DNA from: Liolophura sinensis
Taxonomy: Eukaryota > Mollusca > Polyplacophora > Chitonida > Chitonidae
Direction of reading: 5' to 3'
Assembly: GCF_032854445.1 (NCBI RefSeq)
Contig: NC_088299.1
Span: forward strand, 6,920,324-6,984,323
Length of the DNA stretch: 64,000 nucleotides
The notes under the pieces were generated by a model that worked only from the letters and a program-made list of their open reading frames with translations, did not search any database and was not told the origin of the DNA. Numbering within the stretch: position 1 is the first letter of the stretch; every line of letters begins with the position of its first letter. Below, piece after piece: positions 11,757 to 22,227 of this stretch. Made by a program: the position numbers and the translations under genes.

Positions 11757-12225
11757 TTTAAAAGGACAAAGAAAACACTAAAGTAAAGTATTTATCAGAT
11801 GAAAGACCATTAAACATTGTCCAGGAAATAGTTTGATTTATTTAAACCGATAAAAATCCATTTAAAAAATAGGATTCTGTGGTGGTGTGTTGGGACCCAG
11901 AGGGTATCAGTGACGTCACAGCAATATTTTTGGCTTGAAATAGTTCGTTTCAAGGGCAATGCATTCATAGCTATAAATGAAGACGCATGTTCGAATGATG
12001 AAATATAGCAGTCTATGTGTGTCAAGTGGCAAAAAAGTTGAAGTGACATTACTGGTCCAGATATGGTCAGAAAAGGCCACAGTAAAATCCAAAGCTTTAA
12101 ATGCATTTTACTAGATCGAAAAATATTCTAAAGGAACAAATCAAACTATTTTCCTGGACAGTATTAATGGTGTTTCATCTGAGATGTACTCCATGCTAGT
12201 GTGTTCTTTGCCGTGACGGGTTTAA
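11757..12225. mobile_element. MITE-like element (family 2), about 470 bp with long inverted ends
   Basis: CAGGAAATAGTTTGATTT near the left is matched by AAATCAAACTATTTTCCTG near the right; the match extends outward through ATCAGATGAAAGACCATTAA versus its complement, about 80-base arms. Contains GTGACGTCACAGCAATA. No coding sequence. Confidence 0.8.
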
Positions 12226-12447
12226 TGCCTTTGTCGTGGTGTTTGTTGTGTATCCCTATACCACTGAACCTTTTTTCGTATCGAAGCCTTCGAGGGGTTT
12301 GACGAGCTAAGAAAGAGTGAGTGAGTGCTTGGGGTTTAACGTCGTACTTAACAATTTTTCAGTCATACGACGACGGAGGAGTCCTTAGAGTGTACGTGAT
12401 TTCGCTCCTTGTTGCAGGAAGGACTTTCACAGCTCTTTTATCTAGTG

Positions 12448-13096
12448 CAGGCAGCGAAATTTGGCGCGAACGAAACCGTCGGTCGCGCAACGGTTACGTG
12501 CGGTTCAATTTGGCTAACCGGAAAATCGGTTAGGCCAACTGTCCAACGAGAACGTCCTTAGAGTTAGTGTGCATTAGGTAACTACAGATAAACTGGACTG
12601 AACAGCTTTCATAATCACAACGCGGCCAGTATGCAGTCAGCCACAGCCAGCTGCCTGTGCTGGTCACATGGAAATGTAATCATTCATATATGCTTTACAG
12701 GCTTTGAGATAATACTCAAATTATTTATTTTGACTTATCTTTTCACATATAAGCCTGTATAACGGAATTTCACGTAAAAATGTGCCACAGGAGTCAAGTA
12801 CCAACCAGGCAACCCACAACGTTGAAACACCGTGTGAGTGTAAAATTTCTCTTTCTTTTGTTCACCAACCTTACGGTATGAGCTGCTAGATATAGAAAAG
12901 AAAAACAAACATAACATTGAGCTGAATACTTTTATTAATGATCCAGAATGATGCCTGAAACATAAACCACGTAAACAATTAGCGTAACCGATCGGGTTGA
13001 TAAACATACGTGGCGTAACCGAATGATCGGTTAGGCGAGGCGGAAAAGACGTAACCGATTTCTGGGTTTCGCCGGCAGGCCAAATTTCGCTGCCTG
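12448..13096. mobile_element. 649-bp DNA transposon-like insertion with TIRs, inside SINE B
   Basis: Inverted ends CAGGCAGCGAAATTTGGC / GCCAAATTTCGCTGCCTG, flanked by TAGTG on both sides (12443-12447, 13097-13101). Sub-terminal AACCGATT/ACCGATCGG motifs recur inverted. No transposase frame recognised. Confidence 0.85.
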
Positions 13097-13107
13097 TAGT
13101 GCTGCTT

Positions 13108-13376
13108 GGGGCCTCCGTGGCTCAGTTGGTTAGCACGTTGGCACAGCGTAATGACCCAGGAGTCTCTCAGCAATGCGGTCGTTGTGAGTTCAAGTCCAGC
13201 TTACGCTGGCTTCCTCTCCGGTCGTAAGTGGGAAAGTCTGTAGCAACCTGCGGATGGTCGTGTGTTTCCCCCGAGCTCTGCCCGGTTTCCTCCCACCTCA
13301 ATGCTGGCCGCCGTCGAACAAGTGAAATATTCTTGAGTACGGCGTAAAACACCAATCAAATAAATAAATAAATAGA
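13108..13376 (+). mobile_element. SINE A, full length, inserted in SINE B
   Basis: CCTCCGTGGCTCAGTTGGTT (A box), GTGAGTTCAAGTCCAGCTTA (B box) and tail ACGGCGTAAAACACCAATCA plus (AAAT)n. Flanked by TAGTGCTGCTT at 13097-13107 and 13380-13390. Confidence 0.95.
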
Positions 13377-14004
13377 ATCTAGTGCTGCTTGTGTAAGACG
13401 CCTTACCGAATGCATGTAAGCCGCATCACCCGAGCCATTATACTGGTAGGAGTCAATTAGTCGTTGCACTATTCACTTAATGCTGAACGCCAAGCAAGGA
13501 AGCTACAATTTCCGCTTTTACGGTCCTGGGTTTAACCCGACCCAGGATTGATCCTGGATCTACCTCTCCCGAAACGGACGCTCTACCAACTGAGCTATTG
13601 GTGGTAGTTAGGTACGAAGGAAGGTTCAGGAGTGCCGGGTTGCACAATAAACACCAAGACGAAAGTTTTTAAAATAATTAAAGACGTATAGCATATAGAG
13701 TGCGGATCCAGAGCAGCGACGACAGTGTGATAGCTCTGGCAAAACGGTCGCACGTAATCGGTGAAGTACGACCTCTTGTCAATTTATTTCGGTTGTACAT
13801 GTATATAGGGTTTTATTCTAAAGGTTCTTGTAAATGGCACCACGGCTTATGCAGAATTAGGTTAAACAGACGCAGCGACCTTAATTGCAGCTCATTTGAC
13901 GTTACAGGTCTAGAATTGCGTCTGTTAGCACATTTTTAAGCAAGCCAAGTTACGTATATTACTAAACAGAGGGCGTGGCGTGAGCAGCGTAGCAGAGTAT
14001 TAGA

Positions 14005-14275
14005 TTTATTTATTTATTTATTTGATTGGTGTTTTACGCCGTACTCAAGAATATTTCACTTATACGACGGCAGTCAGCATTATGGTCGGTGAAAACCGGG
14101 CAGAGCCCGGGGGAAACCCACGACCATCCGGAGGTTGCTGACAGACCTTCCCACGTATGGCTGGAGAGGAAGCCAGCATGAGCTGGGCTTGAACTCACAG
14201 CGACCGCATTGGTGAGAGCCTCTTGGGTCATTATGCTGTGCTAGCGCGCTAACCAACTGACCCACAAAGGCCTCG
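14005..14275 (-). mobile_element. SINE A, full length
   Basis: Tail at the left (TTATTTGATTGGTGTTTTAC), B box complement GGGCTTGAACTCACAGCGAC, A box end AACCAACTGACCCACAAAGG at the right. Confidence 0.93.
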
Positions 14276-14289
14276 ACAGTATTAGATAA

Positions 14290-14585
14290 AAAGGTAGCAT
14301 GTGGTAGATCCATGGTCAACGCTGGGTCGACTCCCACCTAAGACCTTAAAAGAGGAAGTTGTAACTTCCTCGCTTGGCGTTCAGCACGTAGGGGATAGTG
14401 CAACGACTGGTTGACCAGTATTAGTATAATGGCTCGGGCAGCATTAAATAATGGAGCGGTGGAAATCCGCCCTGTAACAAGGAAGCACATTACATGCATT
14501 CTGAGGATTCCTTCGTCGTCATGACAGAAAAATTGTTAAGTACGACGTTAAACCCCAAGCACTCACTCACTCACCAAATGAACAA
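14290..14585 (+). mobile_element. SINE B, 5'-truncated and internally deleted
   Basis: GCTGGGTCGACTCCCACCTA, GGGGATAGTGCAACGACTGG, GGTGGAAATCCGCCCTG, tail TACGACGTTAAACCCCAAGC and (ACTC)n. Confidence 0.9.
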
Positions 14586-14599
14586 ATCAAAATCAACGG

Positions 14600-15420
14600 G
14601 AAAAGTCAAGTTGAGAGGTAGTAAGAAAACAGGAATTTTTATGTAGCTTTATTATAATAAACCATACTTGCAAGTTTCTTGGCGGATAAATACGAAAACA
14701 AATGGCAGCACACGTTTTTTTTCATTCAGCTAAAAGTTAAGTAATAAGCGATTATCGCGTACATTATTACCTGAAAGCTCAATTTCAATTTTTCCATCTT
14801 ACACCATTTTTTTTTTTTTACTGAACACCCCCATGTCACAAAGTCGCCGGTCGGTTTGCTTTTTAGTAACATCAACACCGTTAGCCGTCAGTTCTTTCTT
14901 TCGACTGCCCAGCCTCTGACGAAATAACAAGAAATTAACTTGTGTGCCATTGTTCAGTGAATTTCTCTGAAGACCAGCCACAATATTATAGATAAGGTAT
15001 ATTACGTTGGTAATCAAAAACATCTTTGCGTCTCGGTAACCAAAAATGAGTATGTGCTACAGACGTGTTGCAGATATCACTCTGCAATTACATGTATAAT
15101 GAAAGACGAACAGTATAGAAAGTAAAACCAGAACAGCGACGTCAGTGTGAGAGCTGGCAAATGCTCGCACGTAACCGCAGAAATACCGCTTCGCTGCTTG
15201 TTTTACAAAATATGCTTCCTGCACTTATTCCTTTGTTTAGGAGATGCTGGTTTGGCAGACCTTTATTCGGTATGGGAGATGGTAACTTGGCGCACCTTTC
15301 TCTACTTTGGTGGATGTTTGTCTTTGGTGAATGTTAATTGCTATAAATGATTGCAGATTAGAAAAACGTAGGCTCAATTTGCGGGTGTTTCCCAAGATTA
15401 TGTTTCAACAATTTCTCTTG
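14600..15420. other. Gene-free AT-rich sequence
   Basis: Nothing recognised apart from a poly-T run near 14806. Confidence 0.5.
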
Positions 15421-15426
15421 TTATAC

Positions 15427-15560
15427 GTTTATTTAATTATTTATTTCATTGGTGTAGATCATACTCAAGAGTATTTCAGCTATGCAACGATGGCCAGCAT
15501 TATGGTGGGAGGAAACCGTTCAGAATTCGAGGGATCCCACGATCATTCGAAGTCGGTAGA
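15427..15560 (-). mobile_element. SINE A, diverged 3' part
   Basis: TTATTTCATTGGTGTAGATC, CATACTCAAGAGTATTTCAG and GGCCAGCATTATGGTGGGAG on the + strand. Confidence 0.8.
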
Positions 15561-15599
15561 CCCCAGGATCAAACCCTGGCCGGGTCATAACAAAGACTT

Positions 15600-16439
15600 T
15601 AAGAATGGTACCTCCTGCTGCCTCGATTGGTATTGGTAGGGGTGTCATGTCTGGTGTTTTCAGCATGATACATCAGTGGCGCGGCATATACATACAGAAA
15701 ATATCTGCTGGTGGTCTAAGTATCCAAGAGGCTTGACCTCTTTTGCATTGTTTTAAAGTTATTGTATGTTAAATGTGATGACAATACAGCATTTGGAGTA
15801 ATTCTGTTCCAGTGACGTCTAATAAATTCAATCACAATCAATGAATATTGTTTACATAATTCTGCTTAAGCCAAGGGGGCGTGTAAATTGCGACTGTTTT
15901 TTCATTTACATGAACAGAATATAACGCTGCGGTAAATTGACAGTTAAATGCATGTGTGACCTTTTTGATAACATGCAGGTCTAGGCCTAAACTATAACTG
16001 CATCCGCCTATGCAGGGCATATGCGTAAGCCTATGTAAGGCGAGACGAGTGCATGACAACGAAAACTTTCAGAGCTCTGTTTAAAGAGGACGTGGCCTAG
16101 GCCTTTAGGCTACCCTTTGATACTGCTCACAGAATCAGAAATCAGGTCGTGCTCTGTTTTTGGAAGCATTATCTAGGCCTAACTACATAGTTAAACAAGG
16201 TGCAAAAAAAAATCTACAACCCTTTATTAGGACAAAACTAAAGTTTTACGCCTGTATGCCCAACACCTATTTACATTTACAATGTATAGCGGAGGGGCCC
16301 CTATAATTCTAAAAATATCAGTCAACATTTCGAAGGCTACAGCGAAATCATGCCGGTCAGACAGTTACTTCATTTTTTAATACACGTTACAATTATGTCG
16401 TATGCTGATTTATAGCTGATAATAATCTCTGAATAAAGC
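15600..16439. other. Gene-free sequence
   Basis: No coding segment or clear repeat beyond the short block shared with 9540-9630. Confidence 0.45.
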
Positions 16440-16707
16440 TAACGTAAGCTGTCGCTATATTGCATCATCTTCCTTTTTCCCTCGACCATTTTTCGCACTG
16501 CGCACTGTCGATTCCGAGAGAAAGCGTTGGATTGGCTGGCTGTTGTCACATGCTTGTTCTATTTTTATCCATGCGCACCGAGAGCTATCAGCTGAGTAGG
16601 AAAACACAACACTGAGCTATCTACGATGACAGCGGTCTTAAAGACGGTATTTTGAAGCAGATCTTTGCGTTGTCTTCCGACACACACATGAAATCGTCGT
16701 TGTGCAG
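16440..16707 (+). promoter_or_regulatory. Candidate promoter and non-coding first exon of UNC93A-like gene
   Basis: An inverted CCAAT box (ATTGG, 16531-16535) in a locally GC-richer stretch is followed by a segment that ends in a strong donor, GTGCAG|gtaggt at 16708. The first coding exon has an untranslated lead (20548-20610) behind a 3' splice site, so an upstream non-coding exon is required. This is the best-looking candidate in sequence, but the link is inference without transcript data. Confidence 0.35.
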
Positions 16708-19700
16708 GTAGGTATCCTTCGCCTTCTCAGTTTTTAATCATTTTCTTTCTTGCTGCGCCACAGACATAGCACTGGGCGGGGTGGCAATGATCTGCAGGAA
16801 ATTCCGCCAAGTCATTTTGACCTGGATTTTGCTCTACATCATTTTGCACCATCTTAATCACGGTCCCTGCACTGGTTCGTTCAGTGTCCTTTGTCTCGTC
16901 TGGCCCCCTCCACTTCATTCTGTTTGCGGTCCAGGCTCATGCCATAACTTATATTGAGGGGCGATTTTTATCTTATACATTGACATTGATTTCCAATCAT
17001 AAACTATTCAATTTTTTTAAAATAAATTATGAAGTCCCACGTGTGTATCAAAAGCTCTAGCTGTGTAAACATAATTTGACAGTACTGTAGTGTAGACCAA
17101 CGATGTGTATAATTTATATCAAAATTTGTATGATGCTATCTTCAAAAGTGTGCTCATTATTTAGACAGCTTTACCATGTACCGTAACCAGATGATTTGTA
17201 TTGGGGATGGGGGGCTTTGTTTTGTTTTTTTTGTTTTTTTTTGGTTTGTTTTTTTTTTTTGTGGAAACTGAAAATGCAGTTTCTTTCATTTATTTCATTT
17301 GGGGCTCTATACCATTGAAGAATATGTCACTTTGCTTAGCAGGGTTCAGGTTTATGGTTTGAGGAAGGCAGGCAGAATTCAGAGAAAAACTTTGCTCTTT
17401 GAACCATGACCAATCAGATACTATGTTTTAATCAACTTTAATTCCCACTACCTTGGGTGCAGCTCCTAGTCAGGAGGTGTGTGAGGTGTCTCAATCTAAA
17501 ACTCTAAATGAATTACATAAATGAAAAAATTGTATTGTCTTGTGAATTCCACAAACCCAATTTAAACTGTGGGACTGGCGCTCATTTCAGTACCTTGAAA
17601 GATCGTTATGTGTGATTATTAATTTATTTCTCTAACATGGTTTGTAATAAATATGTGATATATTATTCAGAACATACATGTATCACACATTTAAGGCTAC
17701 ACAAAGTGTTTAATGTACACATTGAAGGTGTACCTGATAATCAATAAAAAATAAAGAATCTAGATATCACATAAAGCAATTTATTCAACCAGTTGGCTGG
17801 ATGGCATCATTCGGAAAATAGCCGTAAACTAGCCTAGATAAGCCTGGATGACCTCATCACTACCGGGGTCATGTGGGTTTACTGTTTGATATCTGGCAGC
17901 TGATATATTCCCAGAGTGTATCCACAGTTCCACAGATTAATACATGTACTCGTACTAGTATAAATGCCATAGCTTGACAATTTCTCAGCAACAAGAATGA
18001 ACTCTTACTGTAAGTGGTATTGTCTCGCGAGACAGAGAGTTAATTATTACACGATTTGTTTTCTTATGTGATGTAATTCTGTGTCACAGCTTGACTCAGG
18101 AGGAAATAAGTGCAAGTATCACACTATCTTCATCAGCAAACAGTTACTCCTATTTTTATAGACATGGAGATAATTGCATATTTCCCAACCAAGCCACATA
18201 ATATATATATATGACAGTATAATCAAAGCTTTTCGACCAATGAGAAATCAACGTTTTTACAAGTTTCTCTGCACTTTAGTAAATACTTTTGTTCCCCAGA
18301 AAAATATATCGATATGAAGTGCTCTAAGGAAAAAAAAAAAAAAAACTTGCAGATTTGCCATGTTATGGTTCACTTGTAAAAATATGATTGTCCATGTAAC
18401 GTACATATACATGTAGATGCAAAACCTCTCACATAAACACCCATTCCCTGCATTGCAGCATGTCACATTTCTACACATCCAAATTCTAGCGCGACATTAA
18501 TGTGTACTTTGTTTTACTGTATGTTGAATGGCATTGCCCACTGAGATCAAATTAATTTAGCATAGTTTTTCAACCAAAGGATATTTACTGTACAGTCTAA
18601 GCTTTTCAGCAAATCAGAACTCTACAAATTTCTTTAAATTATGATGAATAAAGTTGAGTTTTTGGTGAAGCACTACTTTTTCTATCCAAGCTAAGCCAGT
18701 ATATTAAAGTAAAGTCATGAAGATGTCACTATTCTGTCAAGTTGAAAGAGTTCATTAGCTCTTGAAGTATGGTAAATGGTTTACTAGTGCAGTGATACAA
18801 GTGGATGAATGCTTACATGAATTTGGAAAAGTTGTGTACATCTATTATAATGATCAATGCCACCTCACAGTCAGCTAAATCTGTTGATATAACAGGAATG
18901 TAGTTGTCATAGTGAGTTTTAACATAGTCATGATGGATCAGGTAGAACTATGTAATGTCCACTATGTCTCTTACTTTAAATGATTAGTATATTCAGAAAC
19001 ATGTATACATGTGAGAGGGTGATATACATAGAAGGGTATAGGTAACTAGGCTTTATATACAGGGACCTGTCAGTTTTGGGAGATGGAGAGCTATAGATTA
19101 CAGGGATTAGACTGATGACTAGAGAGCAGGTGTATTAGTTTACAGAGGCTCAGGTGTTACAGTTGAGTTAAGGTCATACATAGTATGTACATGGTACAAA
19201 ACAAACATTAGCTTACATTTTATCAGAGCCATTGTCAGTTGTTCCAGTGAGCTGATAGTTGCAGGTTCTACCATGTATTTGTACATATATCCAACTACCA
19301 AGTCTACACATTGAAATCAATATGTGGCCTTCAGCGTTTTCCTTAGCCATAAGCTACAGTGTTAATTGCTTTGCCTCTCCTGTTCTGAGATATGGGCATG
19401 GTCAATACCTGTACGTGTATATGACATGTCTTTGCAATGTGAGAATTATTGTGACACATACACATGCAAGTGGCACAAAGATATCTAGTGAATTAAACTG
19501 ACACATGTTTCATCAGTGATTGATTACAGTGACTGACAGTGTTAGATCTAGGCTCAAGCGTGACTAAAACAGTGGCTCACATTTAAATCTAGCTTTCGCT
19601 GATATATCTGCGGCTTAAAATCAAGAAGTTTGTCAGGTACCTGGCATGATAAATCCGTCCCCTGCCATAATATATAATGTGAAAAATTCTTAAACATTTA

Positions 19701-20547
19701 TAAGCATCACGAAGGCCACAAAATTTAAATTCTTGTTTTACAAGCAGAATAAATTTTTTCCCAAGCTTTGAAAAATAGGAAAGTCATAAAAATATCAAGA
19801 TCACATGAAATGAAAATGTGGAGTTTGAGTTTTATTTTTGTCTGATTTCAAGATTTTTTAGCATTGGCTTGCCCGTAAAACACAAAATAAAATTTGTCTC
19901 ATCTAAGCAAAGAAGTAAATAATTCAATGAATGTGGAAAACATATTTAACATTAGATAAAATTGTATCCTGTGGGAGCGTCATAATTGTAGTCCTTTTTT
20001 TGTAAACAAATTGCTGAGGATTAATAAGCAATGTCAAGTTTAAACTCATTTGTCGCTAAGGGTAAATAAAATTGTACCTTGTCATGTGACTTGTTAAATA
20101 TGTTAAGGCAACTTGTGCGGAAATTAATTTGTAGATCATCTACCCCATATTCTGGAGGCTCCTTCAGGAGCTTCTTTAGTTTAGAAACATACTGCTCCTC
20201 AATTTTCCTTATCGTTTTCTTTTCTGAATAGCGGTTTGTGAAATCCCTTTTCTTCAGGACCTTCTTACATTCAGAAACATTCTACTGCTGAATTTTCTCC
20301 GTTGTTTTCTTTTCTAAATAGCTATTTGTGAAATCCTTTTCGTATGCCCATGTTAAAGTAAATGCAAACAAAAATAGTTGCCTGACACATTTGACAGGTC
20401 ACTGATACAGTTGCATTTCTTTTTTATCAATGGATGATCTCCCCTCGAATCTCCCCCTTTACCCAGCATCTAACATTGTATAACCAAAGGAAAATCAAAG
20501 TGATCTTTTTCTTTCTAATGATTCTTACTTTCCTTCTTCAATTTCAG
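16708..20547 (+). other. Probable intron 1 of the UNC93A-like gene
   Basis: AT-rich with poly-A/T tracts (for example 17218-17260, 18330-18346) and a short TA run near 18200. I see no coding segment or clear transposable element. It ends in the acceptor ttcttcaatttcag. Being intron depends on the first-exon guess at 16.6 kb. Confidence 0.4.
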
Positions 20548-20610
20548 ATAACACCCACTTAGTTTGTTTGATGGTTCAAGAAACTTTATGGAAAACATAA
20601 GTTTACAAAA

Positions 20611-22227
20611 ATGTCTGACACAAGAAAGTTTGTTGTGACTAGTAGTGATAGAACTGATGTGGATCAGGCTTCCATTGTAACAGGTTCTTCAGAGGGTCTT
20701 AATTCTGAAGTTCCTCTGTCGTCCAAGGTTGCAGAGATGTCAGGAATAGACGTGGAAAAAATTTTAGTGGTCCCAGAGAAAAATGAAGAGTGCCAAACAG
20801 AGCATAACAGTTCTCGTTTCCGAACTGAAAGGGCCAGAATGGACTCCACTTCCAGCATGAGCACGGATGACGAGCTAGACCCTACCATGAGAACATTTGA
20901 AGAACCAAGTTACATCGACTCCATTACAAGCACATCTAGCTCAGCAAGTGCCAAACCCTTGTTGTCCTCGGTTAAGGAAATGGAGGAGGTGCAAGAGGAA
21001 GACTTGGAGGATCGATTAGCCCGAAACAACACCATGAAAGGCTTGCTGGAAAATCCTTCTTACGTGGACTCCATCACCATATCAAGCCCTGACCACCGTC
21101 GCCTCGCTAGGGCTTGTCGCAAAGCTTTAGCTCTCAGGCGCCAGCAGGAAGCCAAAAGAGAGAAGTCTCTAGCCAAGTACCTTTCTGAGCAGGGTTCTAA
21201 GATCACCAGTGGGGATGTGGACACAGTTCCTGAGGCAGGACAAGTGAAGAAAGGGACGTATGTGAAGAATGTTGTCCTCTTAAGCGTGGGTGGCATGTTG
21301 TCCTACACAGCTTTTCTCTCCTTGAGGAACCTGCAGAGCAGCCTGAATCATCAGAAAGGTGTGGGGTTGATCTCGCTGGCAGGTGGTTATGGCATGTTCA
21401 TGTTGGGCTCCCTTATCTCACCATTTGTCGTCAAGGCTTTGCGCCCTAAAAGAGCTATTCTTCTGGCTATTGCGTTACAAGTTTTTTACGTGGCCATGAA
21501 CATTTATCCCAGCTTCTACACCCTATTGCCCACCACTATGATCGTTGGGTTGTGTAATGCTTTTCTCTGGGTGGCCGTTAATACTTACCTGACCTACCTG
21601 GCCGCAGATTATTCAAAACTGTCTGGGAAATCCCTGGGTACTGTGATGAGCACTTTTTTTGGAATCTACTTCATGATATTCCAGATGAACAATATTTTTG
21701 GAAATCTATTGTCCTCTCTGATTTTGTTTTCTGGTCAAGGCTGGAAAGAAATATCTTCGGGAGGATTTGGCAATGGCACGCTTGCCTCAAATTCTACATC
21801 TGGTGCTTTCGTTGAGGTCTCTGGCTTGGTGGAGGAAGTGGGCTATTTTCCTGAGGAGCACAACAATGCCTCATTGGACTTGCAGTTCAACGGTTCATCG
21901 TCTTTCACTTTTGATCCCAAACTTCACTGTGGTGCTAACCATTGCCACTCTTTCCCCATCGATCAAGCCGGAGGAAATAAGGTTACAGACACTTTGCGAT
22001 ACATTCTAATTGGAGCCTTCGGTGCCTTTGGTATATTGGGATTCGTTACCATCTTTTTCTTTGTGGAAGCTCTGAAAACCTACAAGACAAAAGTGGAGTT
22101 AGCAGCCGCATTTAGAGAGGTGAGGTCCGTCTTCAGCCTCATCACTGAGGGGAAATTCATCCTGTTATCACCTATCCAGGTCTACATGGGATTAGAGATG
22201 TCTTTTCTACCTGGAGATATTCTGAAG
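20611..22227 (+). CDS. UNC93A: UNC93A-like coding exon 1 (residues 1-539)
   Basis: Carries the whole cytosolic N-terminus, TM1 to about TM7 and the glycosylated loop in one 1617-base exon. It ends CTG AAG|gtaaga in phase 0; the reading frame runs only a few codons into the intron. Two related tyrosine motifs, EPSYIDSIT (residues 98-106) and NPSYVDSIT (148-156), lie about 50 residues apart before the membrane region. A dibasic Arg/Lys-rich stretch (RRLARACRKALALRRQQEAK) follows the second motif. Confidence 0.93.

Larger units (their letters stand above)
12312..13612 (-). mobile_element. SINE B, full length but split by two nested insertions
   Basis: Reading the - strand: tRNA-like head at 13612 (AATAGCTCAGTTGGTAGAGC), body to 13378 (...AAGCAGCACTAGAT), then resumes at 12447 (CACTAGATAAAAGAGCTGTG) and ends in GTTAAACCCCAAGCACTCAC at 12312. 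The body matches the uninterrupted copy at 32.57 kb across the break. Confidence 0.85.

Noticed and set aside
13109-13200. tRNA gene
   Set aside because: A and B boxes are present but no full cloverleaf; the sequence continues into the SINE A body and tail, as in all other copies.
16727-16918. 63-codon minus-strand open frame
   Set aside because: No similarity recognised, no splice context, in probable intron 1 of the UNC93A-like gene on the other strand.
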